Shown: positions 11,123-23,110 of the stretch, one piece after another
How positions within the stretch are numbered: position 1 is the stretch's first letter
Layout: each line of letters begins with the position of its first letter
Assembly (NCBI GenBank): GCA_038373865.1
Contig: JAXGGA010001073.1
Location: forward strand, 106,767-170,766
DNA: 64,000 nt
Reading direction: 5' to 3'
Source of the DNA: Uloborus plumipes
Lineage: Eukaryota > Arthropoda > Arachnida > Araneae > Uloboridae
Notes under the pieces: generated by a model
Told to the model about the DNA's origin: nothing
Databases searched by the model: none
What the model saw: only the letters and a program-made list of their open reading frames with translations
Program-made: the position numbers and the translations under genes

Positions 11123-12220
11123 AAGAATTGATATGCATCTGAAGTTATAGAAAACGAGAGCACCAAATAATACAAATAATAACGTGTCAAAGGCGAGATG
11201 CAGTAAGTATACAAAGGATTTGCAAGTTTAATCTCTTTCCCTTTACTAAAACGCACAGAACCTCTGAAATCAGCGGGAGGAGGGGCTATCTCGCGAAGGT
11301 CACTTACCCTCGAAGGAGTGACCAATTAGAAAAGTCTTTCTTTGTCCGAACGGACGAGAAAAGCCCCTCACGAAAGCCATTAAGTGTCCGATTACACTGA
11401 AAGAATTGAGTCTAGGACAGGAGACAAAGCTTAAACCAAAAGTGCAGCTGTAGTTTTCCACTACATGAATATGAATGGAAGTAAAATTGCATTATTGTAT
11501 TTTTTGGTGATTCTATGTTTAAAACGCGCTTTCAGATTAGTATATAAACTGAAATTATAGTAAAGCGCTTTCAAAACTACTTTTAAAGTCACTGTGATTT
11601 AATTTCTGCTGTTAATTAACAATTTAAAGTTAATTGATAAATCAAATATAATGTTTAAACCTACCGTTGTTGTGAACGCATAAAAATAAATAAATAAATA
11701 AATACAGGATTGTGCCAATTAATGTAAAAAAGTGAATTCTAATAAGTTTTTATCACCCGCTCCAATCATAGAAGATTACAAGCTGCAAAAATATTACACA
11801 CGGATGCGTAATAAAATGTTTACTATTGTGTCTATAGTAAAAGAAACGTGGAAATGTGCATTGAAATTCAATAATCGTTTCTAACAAATCTCTCCCCTCT
11901 CGACTTTGAGAAATACGTACCTACATACATTATTTTTTTGCTAGTTTTTGCCAAAGAAAAATTGTTGCCAACTTTAAAGCTATTTATGTTAGTGTAAAAT
12001 CCCCCTACAAAACTATGTATCCGAACTGTTTTCAAAATGATAACGACAATTTTGCCAATTTTTTGATGTCGTGGAAAAATGATATTTCAGATGTATGGTA
12101 ATTAATTGATATGATATCGGGGAACAAGCGGCAAGAAAGGAGCGGAAAAGGCGGTTTGCTTCTTTTGATAGGACAGGCACGGTCAATTTCAGGTCAGCCT
12201 ATTGGCGTCATATAGCTAAA
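11123..12220. other. Intergenic AT-rich stretch
   Basis: Nothing coding that I can support. It contains a short (AAAT)n run near 11683-11703. The 5' flank of the ZMYM1-like element would lie here, but I found no terminal repeat. Confidence 0.5.
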
Positions 12221-12924
12221 TTCTATCCTGTTAAATAGATCTGAGCAGTGTATCCAACTGAAATCCGCCAAAACATAATTCCAAGTTCTACGTGATTTGT
12301 GGCGCAGTGAGGGGAGCTTGCGCTGTGCAGGGCAGTCTGTCTAAGTTTGTATAAGGTTTATCGCTAAAAGAGTTGAGGTAAGACGAAGAAAAGTCAATCG
12401 GAATGGCATTCCCTGCCACGGGTAAAATTGCTATTTTTTTCTTTTTTCGACAATTGTTTCATTTTGTCCTCTAGCTCTTGTTCTTACGAGTTTTTTTTCT
12501 TCAACATTTTTCTACTATTAAAAAAAAAATCGGTCAAAATGCCGCCCCCCCCCCCCCCGGTTGCTGCGAGCTTTCTATCCTGTTAAATAGATCTGAGCGG
12601 TGTATCCGACGACTGAAATCCGCCAAAACATAACTCCAAGTTCTACGTGATTTGTGGCGCAGTGAGGGGAACTTGCGCTGTGCAGGCCAGTCTGTCCAAG
12701 TTTGTATAAGGTTTATCGCTAAAAGAGTTGAGGTAAGACGAAGAAAACTGAATCGGAATGGCATTCCCTGCCACAGGTAAAATTGTTATTCTTTTTTTTT
12801 CTTTTTTCGACAATTGTTTCATTTTGTCCTCTAGCTCTTGTTCTTACGAGTTTTTTTCTTTAACATTTTTCCACTATTAAAAAAAAAAAAAAAAAAGGTC
12901 AAAATTGCGCCCCCCTGGTTGCTG
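12221..12924. repeat. 352-bp tandem direct duplication
   Basis: The sequence from ttctatcctgttaaatagat (12221) is repeated from 12573 with few differences, each copy running through a T-run, an A-run and a C-run to ggttgctgcg. Copy 1 carries a longer C-run (12545-12558). After copy 2 comes agctacgcctctg, which resembles the right end of the element at 23618-24255. The duplication may belong to an older element of that type. Confidence 0.85.
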
Positions 12925-12971
12925 CGCCCGTGGCAAGAGCCACTCCTGCCAACCCCTAGCTACGCCTCTGT

Positions 12972-14050
12972 CCACGGATCGATGACACTCTGGACACCCT
13001 TTCCGGACACCAGTGGTTTTCGACCCTGGATTTAAAGAGCGGCTACTGGCAGGTAGAGATACACCCCGACGACCGAGAGAAGACGGCGTTTACAACCGGA
13101 CAAGGCTTGTGGCAGTTTAAAGTGATGCCCTTCGGCCTCTGCAATGCACCAGCCACGTTCGAGCGTCTTATGGAATCAGTGCTACGAGGACTCTCTTATG
13201 AATCCTGTCTTGTCTACTTGGACGACATCATCATCATAGGACGCAGTTTTGAGGAACATTTGGCTAATCTTAGGAAGGTGCTGCAAAAGCTTAAGGAAGC
13301 CAACCAGAAGTTAAGCCCGTCCAAGTGTAATTTGTTCCGCCGTGAGGTGAACTACCTTGGTCACATTATCTCTTCTGAGGGTGTACGAACAGATCCAGAT
13401 AAGGTATCCGCAGTCAAGAATTGGAGCCGTCCCGAAAATGTCAATCAGCTGCGAAGTTTCCTGGGGCTCTGCACGTACTACAGGAAGTTTGTGAAGGGTT
13501 TTTCCAACATTGCTCGACCTTTGCATAAGCTGACGGAGAGCAAACAAAAATTTGAATGGTCCAAAGAATGGGAGGATGCATTTCTACAACTGAAGGAGGC
13601 TTTAACATCAACACCAATTCTCTCTTATCCTCAGCCTGAAAAATCCTTCATACTTGACACTGATGCGAGCCACGAGAGCGTTGGAGTTGTTTTATCTCAA
13701 GAAATAGACGGTAACGAACATGTCATCACCTACTGGAGCAAATGCTTATCCAAGTCGGAACGAAATTATTGTGTCACGAGAAAGGAATTGCTCGCCATAG
13801 TTAAAGCTGTAGAACATTTCCATCATTACCTCTACGGCCGTAAATTCCTGCTCCGGACCGATCATGCCTCTTTAACTTGGCTTTTGAATTTCAAGAATCC
13901 AGAGGGCCAGGTAGCCAGGTGGATACAGCGGCTCCAGGAATATGACATCGAGATTAAGCACCGAAAAGGTTTGTCACACGGTAATACTGACGCATTATCA
14001 AGAAGACCTTGTTCCGAGAACTGCCATTATTGCTCCCGAATAGAGAAACA
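12972..14050 (+). pseudogene. Ty3/gypsy element 1: reverse transcriptase and RNase H (5'-truncated)
   Basis: In one frame the sequence starts abruptly inside reverse transcriptase at RIDDTL, then shows TLDLKSGYWQ, MPFGLCNAP and the catalytic YLDD (about 13217-13228), followed by RNase H with DTDASHESVGVV and a C-terminal NTDALSRRP. The first residues of RT, the protease and gag are absent: the element begins directly after the TE-like end agctacgcctctg. After the RRPC word the frame is lost, through an internal deletion that joins it to the integrase in another frame. It is a dead copy. Confidence 0.92.
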
Positions 14051-15025
14051 GTACGGGACGAAACCCTCCACAAGGTTCGAGAGCGCTTCTTCTGGAGCAA
14101 GGCGAAGGATGACGTGGAGAAGTGGTGCCATTCTTGTGACGCCTGTGCTGCCCGTAAAGGACCGAAGAGAAGAAGCCGCGGGAAGCTACATCTTTACAAC
14201 GTAGGAGCTCCTTTCGAACGAATCGGGATCGACATTTTTGGTCCTCTACCGAAAACTACTGATGGGAACAAATACATCCTCGTTTCCATTGACTATTTCA
14301 CCAAATGGCCCGAAGCATATTCCATTCCGGATCAAGAAGCTACCACTGTAGCAGAGACTCTAGTCCAGCATTGGATCTCGAGATATGGGACACCTTTGCA
14401 GATCCATTCCGATCAGGGAAGAAACTTCATCTCTGCTGTGTTTAAGGGCCTATGTAAAATCCTCAAAATTGAGAAAACTCGAACGACACCACTACACCCA
14501 CAATCGGACGGCATGGTGGAGAGATTTAACAGGACAATGCTTAATAATCTCTCGCTTATGGTCTCCAAAAATCAACAGGATTGGGACAAGAAACTTCCTC
14601 TGTTCCTGCTGGCCTACCGCAGTGCTGTCCACGAGACCACCGGATATTCCCCATCACAGATGCTCTTCGGACGAGAGCTTCGGCTACCTTGTGATCTCGT
14701 CTTCGGTCTCCCTCCAGATACGCCTTCATCGCCTGAGGAGTACGTCCAGGATCTCCAGGCCCGGTTGGAAGACGTTCATCACTTCGCACGGGAGCGAATC
14801 AACATCGCGACGGAGAAGATGAAGACCCGATACGACACAAGGTCCACTGGCCATGACTTTCAAGAAGGTGACAAGGTATGGCTATGGAATCCCATCCGAC
14901 GTAAAGGTCTATCACCCAAATTGCAGTCGCATTGGGATGGACCCTACACAGTCCTCCACCGGCTGAACGACGTCGTAGTGAGGATCCAGAAGTCATCACA
15001 TTCAAAACCTAGAGTTGTACATTAG
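14009..15025 (+). pseudogene. Ty3/gypsy element 1: integrase (frame shifted, interrupted)
   Basis: From about 14060 the frame encodes the end of the HHCC zinc-binding domain (CHSCDACAARKG), then the integrase core with IDIFGPLPKT (first D), HSDQGRNF (second D) and GMVERFNRT (E), and a C-terminal chromo-like or GPY/F tail (HWDGPYTVLHRL). The first His pair of the zinc domain is missing. Codons before about 14060 are the RT region read in the wrong frame. The last codons before 15025 run into an inserted element that supplies the stop. The remainder of pol resumes at 17272. Confidence 0.92.
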
Positions 15026-15066
15026 GGTGGGGCGAAAAACAAAAAGTTTTTCAGATCAACTTCTAA

Positions 15067-15174
15067 CCCAAGTAGCACACTTCGTTTTTTAAAGGTTGTA
15101 AAATGGTTAATAACGTTGTGACAACAGATTAAAAACGTTTATAAAACGTTTAAACGTTTTTTGTGCTACCTGGG
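15067..15174. mobile_element. 108-bp palindromic MITE in the left arm of the foldback element
   Basis: The ends are cccaagtagcacac and its near-complement tgtgctacctggg. It sits between two aa dinucleotides (15065-15066 and 15175-15176). The right arm of the host element keeps the empty site (complement of ctaatagttgcc), so the insertion and its borders can be read directly. Confidence 0.8.
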
Positions 15175-15418
15175 AATAGTTGCCAAAAGTTGTCTTTGGT
15201 GATAGTTAGCTTTTGTGCAAAATTTGAGAAAAATTGGTTAATATCTTCAGGGGGCGCTGCGATCGCAAAGTTTTATCATAGCTTTTATCGGGATTTTATG
15301 GTTAAAATATGAAAAATAATGCCGTTAGCTAATCTTATAGCATTTTTTTACTCATAAGATATATTCATGCATTCAAAGCATATGAAATAACTCACAAAAA
15401 ATTATTTTATATGATATA

Positions 15419-15509
15419 CTAGCAGTACCCGCACGGCGATGCCCGTGCAATAAATGTAAAGGTAGTTAACTAAATAAAGTTTAACTTACTCTTAAGACTT
15501 TTCGTCGTT

Positions 15510-15555
<46 letters not shown>

Positions 15556-16919
15556 GACGAACTTATTTATTTTTAGCGAAATTTTTACGTTTCAATGGAA
15601 CTTTTGACACAACTGTAGTGCCAAGATTTTCGAAAACTCTCAACGAACACAGCAATTTTGCCCTTGAAATTTAACATAATTCACCGATTTAACCGTAATT
15701 TCAATGTAAAATTGGTCGCCAAATTTAAATTTATTAACATAGGGAACCGATTGTGTCAGGTAGCTCAGCCTCAACCATTCTTCCATGATTTTAATTTGAA
15801 CATTAAAAGGCAAGAAATATAATGTTATTCGCACCATTTCTTTGAAGTGATTACAATCTATAACAGTAACCCTCAAATAAGCAAGATTTCCCTGGCTGGT
15901 TGGTTTGGTAAATTTCCAGATTGTTGCCAAACTTTACGACGCCAAATACGAAGAGTAACTTCATAGCGGTGTTACCGAAAATGTCAGAATGGAACTATTA
16001 AAAATTTAGGTTTGGCGACATTATATACATGTTTTAAACATGCAATAAAATACTTTTTAGACTGCAAACAACTACTGTTCCTTCACAGAGCGTTTTCTTT
16101 TTCTTTAATTTGGAGAAAGAAGTGTTTCACTGGCTGGGAGGTTTGGTAAATATCCCTATTGTTGCCAAACTTTACCACGCCAAATACGAAGAGTAGCTGA
16201 TAGCCATCGCTAATTTTTTAACAATAATAGTTCCATTCTGACATTTTTGGCAACACCAAATTTTGAGGAATTCAACTGAATAAATTTAAATTCCCTCCCA
16301 CCCCTCTGAACTAAAATTATTATATCATTAATTCAAATGCGCTTCATCTTTTAAACTCCACTTAAAGTCATGTTAAAGTTTAAATCAATTCGCCAAATAA
16401 ATCAAAAAGACAGAAAATTAAGAAAGAAATAAGAGATATTAAACATTCAAATTGAATAAATTTTCAAGGCTTAAATCTATACGCACAATTTTAACCACAA
16501 AGTAACTTCAGGGACAAAAGAGCAGCTGATCAGGAAAATGAACCTAGTGTTTCAGTACTGCGTACATAGTTAAGCCTTGAAAATTGACTAAATTTGATTA
16601 ATTAATATCTCCTGTCCTAATTAACGGACAGAAACGTGCTAAAACTTTTCTTTTTCAGAAAAAAAAACCCTTTCCAACGATATATAATGTTTTGGGGTGG
16701 GGGGAGGTTTTCCCCCCTCAATTATGGCGGATACACCAAAAATGAGACTAATTAATTAATTTAAAAATAACTAATTCGAAATTAAAAATTTGGGCTTCGA
16801 GGTGCACGAGGGCGGGGTACGTTCGAATTTTTGAGCCAAGTTTCAGGTCCGTAGGTGCTGTGGGGGCTTCTGGCCAGCGGTTACAAACGGACAAACACCG
16901 TCATCTTTATATATATAGA
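15419..16919 (-). mobile_element. Non-autonomous Helitron, 1.5 kb
   Basis: Read on the minus strand it begins with TCTATATATATAAAG (from 16919) and ends with CTAG (15422-15419) preceded by a GC-rich hairpin (GCACGG loop CCGTGC, 15431-15448). It sits between an A and a T, as Helitrons do, with no duplication. It lies in the centre of the foldback element. There is no Rep/helicase frame. It contains a (GT)n run at 15512-15556 and two similar internal segments of about 120 bp (15898 and 16130) that carry the word ccaaatacgaagagta. Confidence 0.85.
15512..15556. repeat. (GT)n microsatellite
   Basis: An almost pure GT dinucleotide run of about 45 bp inside the Helitron. Confidence 0.95.
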
Positions 16920-17271
16920 TTTATATTTCAAGCATTTAAAAAGAAACAAAAACGTGAAAAAAAAATTTTTTTTGAAATATAAATTGTATATCATATAAAA
17001 TAATGTTTGTGAGTCATTTCATATGCTTTTAATGCATGAAAACATCTTTTAAGTAAAAAAACGCAAAGAGACTAGCTAAAGGCATTATTTTTGATATTTT
17101 AACCATAAAATCCATAACATAGCTATGGTAAAACTTTGCGATCGCAGCGCCCCCTGAAGATATTAACCGATTTTTCTCAAATTTTGCACAAAAGCTAACT
17201 ATCACCAAAGACAACTTTTGGCAACTATTAGAAGTTGATCTGAAAAACTTTTTATTTTTCGCCCCACCCTA

Positions 17272-17318
17272 TTGTACATTATGATCGGCTAGCCCCATAC
17301 TATGGCCATAGTTCGTAA
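17272..17318 (+). pseudogene. Ty3/gypsy element 1: last codons of pol
   Basis: After the foldback element and one copy of its target duplication, the integrase frame resumes and reaches a stop at 17316-17318. This confirms that the foldback element landed in an existing gypsy copy. Confidence 0.7.
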
Positions 17319-17554
17319 AATAAATCTTCAGCTACCATGGTAATTTGTTTGTAAATTTTGTAAATAACTTTTGCCTTTAATTGTTTGTAATATTACTTTA
17401 TCAATGTTATTAGTTCTTTCATGTTCTCATTGTTATTGTTTATCATGTTTACGATTGGTTATCATGTACGTAATGTGTGCATCTGTAAATTTTCTCTTGC
17501 TTCCTTTCTGGGGATTGTACTGCCCGGGACGTGCAGTCCTTGGGAAGGGGGCAA

Positions 17555-18176
17555 TGTTACAAATCTTGTAAATAGTTGTTGTTTTTCCTGTCTTGTTTCA
17601 TTTTCACTAGTTTTGGTTTTATCTGACGACATGTTGCAAAAGTATCTGAAGATATAACTTTTATCATCTGTATACCGGCCCTGAAACACTTTGTAGTTTT
17701 TACACTTGCCCTACATTTGATAAGCATGAAGACATTTTCGCGCTGAGTGAGTTTTTTTTCTTTTTATCGCTAGAAATTTTTTGAATGGATTATGGAAGTT
17801 ATGAATGAATCGGAACACTCCGGATTTTGCTAGAATGTTGTCGAGATTTCGTTCCGAGTATAAAAAGCTGGCCTTGAATACAGTCAGTTAGTTCTTTTCA
17901 GATTTGATTTCTGGTGACTCGTTGTATTCGCTATTCGCTTGGGCGAATGTTTGTTTTGCTTTTGTAATTTCTTAATTACTGTTCACGTTAGATACGTGGT
18001 GCTGAGTTACTGTTGAGAGTACAGTGTACTGTTTGCTACCTAATTGCTGGATGTTTAGCAATTGTTTACTGCTCCTTTTGTAAATAAGTGTACATACTTG
18101 TAAATAAATTTATAGTTGCTTCCTCAAGATTGGAATGCTCATTTAAGAAAGTTGAATGTGCTACGGACTCGTTACA
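17555..18176 (+). repeat. 3' LTR of gypsy element 1 (622 bp)
   Basis: The LTR starts TGTTACAAATCTTG and ends CTCGTTACA, so it has TG...CA ends with a matching TGTTAC...GTTACA flavour. It is preceded by a purine tract (gggaaggggg, 17542-17551) that would serve as the polypurine primer. It contains a TATA box (17859-17866) and an AATAAA-type signal near 18102. No 5' LTR is present, because the 5' half of the element is gone. Confidence 0.82.
17859..17866 (+). promoter_or_regulatory. TATA box of the gypsy LTR
   Basis: tataaaaa lies in the middle of the LTR, about 30 bp upstream of a cagtcagtt word at 17881-17889 that resembles an initiator. This fits the U3/R border of an LTR. Confidence 0.6.
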
Positions 18177-18745
18177 ATGTATTTGAAAAATATGAGGATG
18201 TTGAGTGTGTTGTATATTCATATAAACATCGGTTTTCCTCCCGATATCATCCTCGCAAATAAAATTCTCTTTGTCCTTGCTACGCATGCAGCTCAAAAAA
18301 ACGAAAAAGACGTGTGGACAAGGATAAAGGATATATATTTAAGTTTCGTGAGAAATACACGTAACAGCAAACGTGTAAAGTTATCCTGTTTCTCCAACAT
18401 CTGGTTCTGCTTATCATTATTTATGTCGTCTATACTTCAGAAATTTAAGTTTGTCTAAGTAAACACACTGGACCCCGAAAACTGAGGAGGGCATGAGCAA
18501 GCATGAGTACTGAAAGTTAGTGGTTTGGATAAAATTTAGTTTTCACCTGTGCCTACCTGCTCTGAAAAAACTTCCCAGTACCTTTTTCTTTTCGTTTCTT
18601 TTTCTTTCTTTCTTTCTTTCTTTTTTTTTTTTTTGCAATTGCATGAAGGGTTGATTGTGCGTGTAGAGGGGGGGGGTGTGGCTGTAAAAAAGTCCAATGT
18701 TTAATCAAATACAAGAGATGCTGATAAAGATGATCTCGATGAAGA
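18177..18745. other. Intergenic stretch with a pyrimidine run
   Basis: No coding signal. It contains a (TTTC)n-like tract at about 18587-18633 and a G-run at 18666-18674. Confidence 0.5.
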
Positions 18746-18747
18746 TA

Positions 18748-18900
18748 CTGTCGGCCCTGCTTAAACGAATACCGTCGATTCCAAGAAAAATTATTCGATT
18801 AAGCGGGGATCTCTAACATTGCGTCTATGGCATCGGTTCCAAGAACATTTATTCGCATAAGTTTTCGTTTATCCGTTACCCGATTAAGCGGGGACGACAG
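18748..18900. mobile_element. 153-bp palindromic MITE (CTGTCGGCCC ends), TA-flanked
   Basis: The ends are ctgtcggccctgcttaa and the complement of ctgtcgtccccgcttaat, with TA on each side (18746-18747 and 18901-18902). The inner part repeats gcttaatcga and ttccaagaa words in both directions. A second copy is at 58319-58493. TA target and end sequence suggest a pogo/Tigger-like or other Tc1/mariner-derived MITE. Confidence 0.82.
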
Positions 18901-19088
18901 TATATGTGATCCATCTTTTTCATTCGAGCAATCTAAAAAAAAATCAGGATCTAGGAGAAAAAGCTTAGGGCCACCACCAGCCAAGGTGGGCTGCTAGTCA
19001 AATTGGTCACCGTGCCTCCTTCCCCATAAAAATTGTAATAGTAAACTACACGAACTCCGATTCGGGCCCCTCAAGGGCCAGGTCTCTA

Positions 19089-21855
19089 CACTGTAAAAAA
19101 TTTCGGAAACGTTTCTGAAAATAAGATAAACGTTTCTGAATATAACGGAAACATCCGTCTGAAACCAGCTCTTCGAAATAGTCGGAAACGTTTCTGAATA
19201 TACAAAAAAACAGAGAGGAAGTTGCGTAGCTCGATGCGCAACGAGCAAAATTGAGGTTCGGGAGAAGATTGAAACCGGAAACGGCGCCATATTAACGGTT
19301 CGCATTTCAGCTCGTGTGTGTCTTTAGTCTTTTGCTCGGTATAAAATCAGATCTGATGGGAACTGTTAATCTGTGAGGAATTTAATACAAGCGATCAATA
19401 TACGAATGGTATTTTTCTCATAAATCCGCAAAGCATTATATTTGCTTTGGTGACGTATAAAATTAATACGAAAATGAAATCTTCAAGGCTTACTTCAACG
19501 GGGCTATCCGAGAGTGTAACACGTATTACGATACAACGCGAAGCGGTTTGGATTATTTTTTTTGTTCCAGAAGCCGGTAAGTACTATTCATTGCTTAGAA
19601 TTAGATTTATTTTCTTTCAAAGTGTATAAAGTTTTTGCTGTGCCTTAACTTTCTTTTTCTCGGGACTTGTATTGACATAATCAAAACTTGTTTTTATTCT
19701 GCGCTTTGAGAAATTTTTCTAGTTAAAATTAAGCGAATTAGTTAAAAATAATAATGATAATAAGATCAGGAGCTCTCCCAGGGTCATGGGAGGTCGCTGG
19801 GACCTCCAAAACATTTTCCTCATTCTGCAAATTCGGACTGTCGATTCTGAAAATTCATCGACAGTATTCCAATATTTTTTGTGATAAAATTTGTTTGTGA
19901 GTTGCTGCAATCTTTCATTCTTTATGCATGTTGAGCATAAGGAGAACCGATTAATAAAAATATATCTTATTCTGGTATTGACGTCACTACATCGTTCCTG
20001 CTCTTCGCTCCTGGGGGAATTCCCGTATGACGCAAGACTTCATTCAAATGAGTAATTTTTTGTTGCGCGGAAGAATAATTCAAGTGAGTGTTAGAATATT
20101 TTAATAGTGTGTCATTTTCTGTACTCTTAAAAACGCTCTGAACAAGAGTGGAACATTATTCGAGTAGCAATTACTTAAGGATTGTGTGCTATTTATGAAT
20201 GGACATTCATCGATGTATTATGGAATATTTCATTTAAAAATGAAAAGTAAGTATACATTTTTATTTTTTAAGATTTTTTGCGTTTAGCTTCAGGCTTTTA
20301 GTTTTGGGACTTGGGGGAAGAGGGGGGGGGAACCGTTCCCCCTAGATTTTAAATTTACTGCTTTTTATCATGCATTTATGCTTGTAATTTGATGCTTTTT
20401 TGTGTAAAATACATCGAGCACATACCTTTTGCCCCCCCCCCCCCCCCAAACTTTGAAATGGTGGTCTAGTTTATATTGTTTAATGAATAAAGGACATGAA
20501 AATATCCTTTCAGACTGAAGTTGCACCTGTTACTATTCCAACATGTCACTATTCCTGAATATTAATATTGATACATTCCTTGGCTATTATATACTTTTTG
20601 AATGTCAATAATATATAATTTCGAATTCACTGAAATATTTTTTAGCCATTACTTGTGGCACAAACGCTTATTGTACTACCTATGTACGTTCTAAAATGTT
20701 TACCACACAAAAAAGGAAGTGCGTACATTGTCAAAAATATCAATTCTAAATTTTTAGGGCAGCTGCAGTTCATGATATTTTTAAAAACATTTCTGAGATA
20801 CTTCTGAGTGTTTCGGAATCTACTTTCTGTAATTTTATACAGCATTTCTGTGTACTTCGGAATCTGCTTTCTGTAATTTCAAAAAACATTTCTTAGTATT
20901 TTGAAATCCTCTTTGTATAATTTTCAAAAACATTTGAGTGTATATTGTGCCGCTGCGGTTTATGAAATTTTCAAAAAGAGTTCTTGAGTATTCCAGAATT
21001 CTCTCTGAAATTTTCAAAAAGTTTTCGAACATCTTGGAATCCTTTCTCTGTAACTTTTTTTAATACAAATCTTATGTCGCAGACTTCAATAAGTTTAATT
21101 AATTTTTTTACCGCTGAGATGAGCGATATTTCATTCCAAAAAGAAAACAAAAAATAAATCAATAAAATACTTTAATAATGGTGTGACAATACAAAATTAT
21201 TATTATTTTTTTAATCCTCCAATTTCTTATGTTATAACTCTATTTTTATGAACCTCAACTTTTACAAAAAACAAAACAACTGGTGGATTAAAAAACATAA
21301 TAAAATTCATAAATAATAAGAATTCTGTATTTTTACACAATTATAAAAGTATTTTATTGAATAATTTTTTATTTGCTTTTTAAAATGAAATATTACAAAT
21401 CTCAGCGGTAAGAAAGAAAAAAACAGAATCATTATAATACAGATGATTAATATAAAAAAAAAAAGAGTAACAGAAAAAAGGATTTCGAAACATTTGAAAA
21501 CATTTCTGAAAATTTCAGAGGTTTCTGAAATATTGAGAAAGCTTTCTGAAATACTCAGATACCTTTCTGAATATTTCATGAACCGCAGCTGCATGAAATA
21601 CTCAAAAACGTTTCTGAAAATAACAGAAAAGGGCTTCCGACATACTCAGAAACGTTTCTGAAAATGACGGAAAGAGGTTTCCGACATACTCAGAAACGTT
21701 TCCGAAAATAACAGAAAGAGGATTCCGACATACTCAGAAACGTTTCTGAAAATAACAGAAAGAGGATTCCGACATACTCAGAAACGTTTCTGAAAATAAC
21801 ATGAACCGCAGCTGCCCGAAATACTCAGAAACGTTTCCGGATTTTTTTTACAGTG
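19089..21855. mobile_element. TA-flanked foldback element with CACTGTAAAAAA ends
   Basis: The ends are CACTGTAAAAAA followed by a CGGAAACGTTTCTGA word, in opposite orientation, and TA lies on each side (19087-19088 and 21856-21857). The right arm holds a 44-bp tandem array (21600-21840); a degenerate array of the complementary type lies at about 20755-21060, and a palindrome centre falls near 21245. Between 19216 and 20640 I recognise nothing coding. The small open frames over the arrays are repeats, not genes. TA duplication suggests Tc1/mariner-type mobilisation. Confidence 0.78.
21600..21840. repeat. 44-bp tandem array in the right arm of the foldback element
   Basis: The word actcagaaacgtttc recurs at 21644, 21688, 21732, 21776 and about 21821, with a related start at 21600. 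Each unit has the palindromic core gaaacgtttc. The words gaaccgcagctgc flank the array on both sides (21580 and 21805). Confidence 0.9.
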
Positions 21856-21857
21856 TA

Positions 21858-22938
21858 GTTTTCGAATAGGCTAACATAGCCTCTTGTCTGCCCTGAGAAG
21901 AAGGAGAACATATCACTGTTCAAGAATTTGAAGAACAATAATTGATACACACTTTTCTAAAATGAAATAGAAAACTGCATGGTTGCATTTGTATTATCAA
22001 CTCTGTCGTCACGTCACATTTCTAACGAGACTTCTTCAAATAGCTATATTTTGATTTCAAAATATTTGCAACCTATTATTATTATTATTAATTATTTTTG
22101 ATCAGTGACACCAGCTGATCATGTGAAGCATCTATGAGCCCTTTAAATAAGTCCAAGAATAATCGTTAATAGCTTCACGGACTCCAATATCGTATTGTCG
22201 ACCAATTAATGCTGTTTGTCGAAGAAGAAGAAAAAAAACTGAATTGTTGAGGGACTGTAAAACGACGGTCCGTAAATGATGTCTCATTTTTTTCATAATT
22301 TTTGACCCCCCCCCCTACCATGGGCTAAAATGGTGAGTGCCTCCTTGTGATGTGGCTTGGGTAACGCTAAACCCACCTTCCTTCCACCCCTGACGGATGT
22401 TTGGTCAGATTTGTATCTGGACAACGGCTAATGAGGTGGTAAATTAAGCAGGCGATGGGCGCCATAGGACCATATTTGTATCTGATTCCGCGGCGTCTAG
22501 AGTCGTATTGGCCATGAACTGAGTCGTTTAGAAGCAAAGCCAGTAGAAGTCAATTTCTCAAAATCCATAGTTTCGAAGGCGGAACTATGGATCTAAAAGG
22601 GTATTGACTTAAAACCCTTACTTTATATTCCCTTTTTTGAGATATAGTGGCTTTTGGTCTATTGCCTTTAAGCCATTGGTAAAGGAGCTTTTTAACCGAA
22701 TTCAAAAAAGGAGGAGCTTCTCAATTCAAAGCGTATGTTTTTTTTTGTTTGTTCGCACATAACATGTGATCTACTGAACCGATTTGGACGATTTTTTTTT
22801 AATCTATAGGAGATGGTGTAACTTAGGTACCATGTACTCATATGACGATGTTTGTTCACTAGAAAAAAAAGTTATGATCGAAAAACTAAAATTTCATGTT
22901 ATTTAAAGCAATATGCGCTATCATAAATCCTTACTTCA
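21858..22938. other. Intergenic stretch
   Basis: No coding frame. It contains a (TTA)n run near 22075 and a C-run near 22308. The segment 22385-22700 has mixed, non-AT-rich sequence typical of an old element body, but I cannot name it. Confidence 0.4.
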
Positions 22939-23030
22939 ATGAGCGACCCGATGGTCAAGTGGTTAAACGTGTCAAGTTGAAGTTCCTGGTGGAATGAGAT
23001 CGAGTTCAGGTCTGCAAGGATTTTTTTTGA
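22939..23030 (+). other. tRNA-like head of a probable SINE
   Basis: gagcgacccga is followed by a good RNA polymerase III A box (TGGTCAAGTGG, 22952-22962) and a weak B box (gagttcaggtc, 23002-23012), then a T-run. It cannot fold as a normal tRNA and has no clear anticodon arm, so I read it as a tRNA-derived SINE head or tRNA relic. Confidence 0.5.
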
Positions 23031-23110
23031 ACAGCTGCATGGTTTTTAAACTTTTGTTTGATATTTGATTATTTTAAGTGCATTTACACTAAAAAGAATG
23101 AAATAAAATA

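Larger units (their letters stand above)
15023..17271. mobile_element. Foldback-type element with long inverted repeats (TAGGGTGGGGC ends)
   Basis: The ends are TAGGGTGGGGCGAAAAA and its complement, and the arms are similar for some 350 bp or more. A perfect 8-bp duplication, ttgtacat, flanks it (15015-15022 and 17272-17279), which fits the hAT superfamily or a relative. It interrupts the last codons of the gypsy integrase. The centre is taken up by a Helitron and the left arm by a 108-bp MITE. No transposase is visible. A second member with TAGGGTGGAGC ends lies at 59268-61938. Confidence 0.88.

Noticed and set aside
22939..23030. A functional tRNA gene
   Set aside because: Only the A box is good; no anticodon stem or acceptor pairing can be drawn, so a SINE head is more likely.
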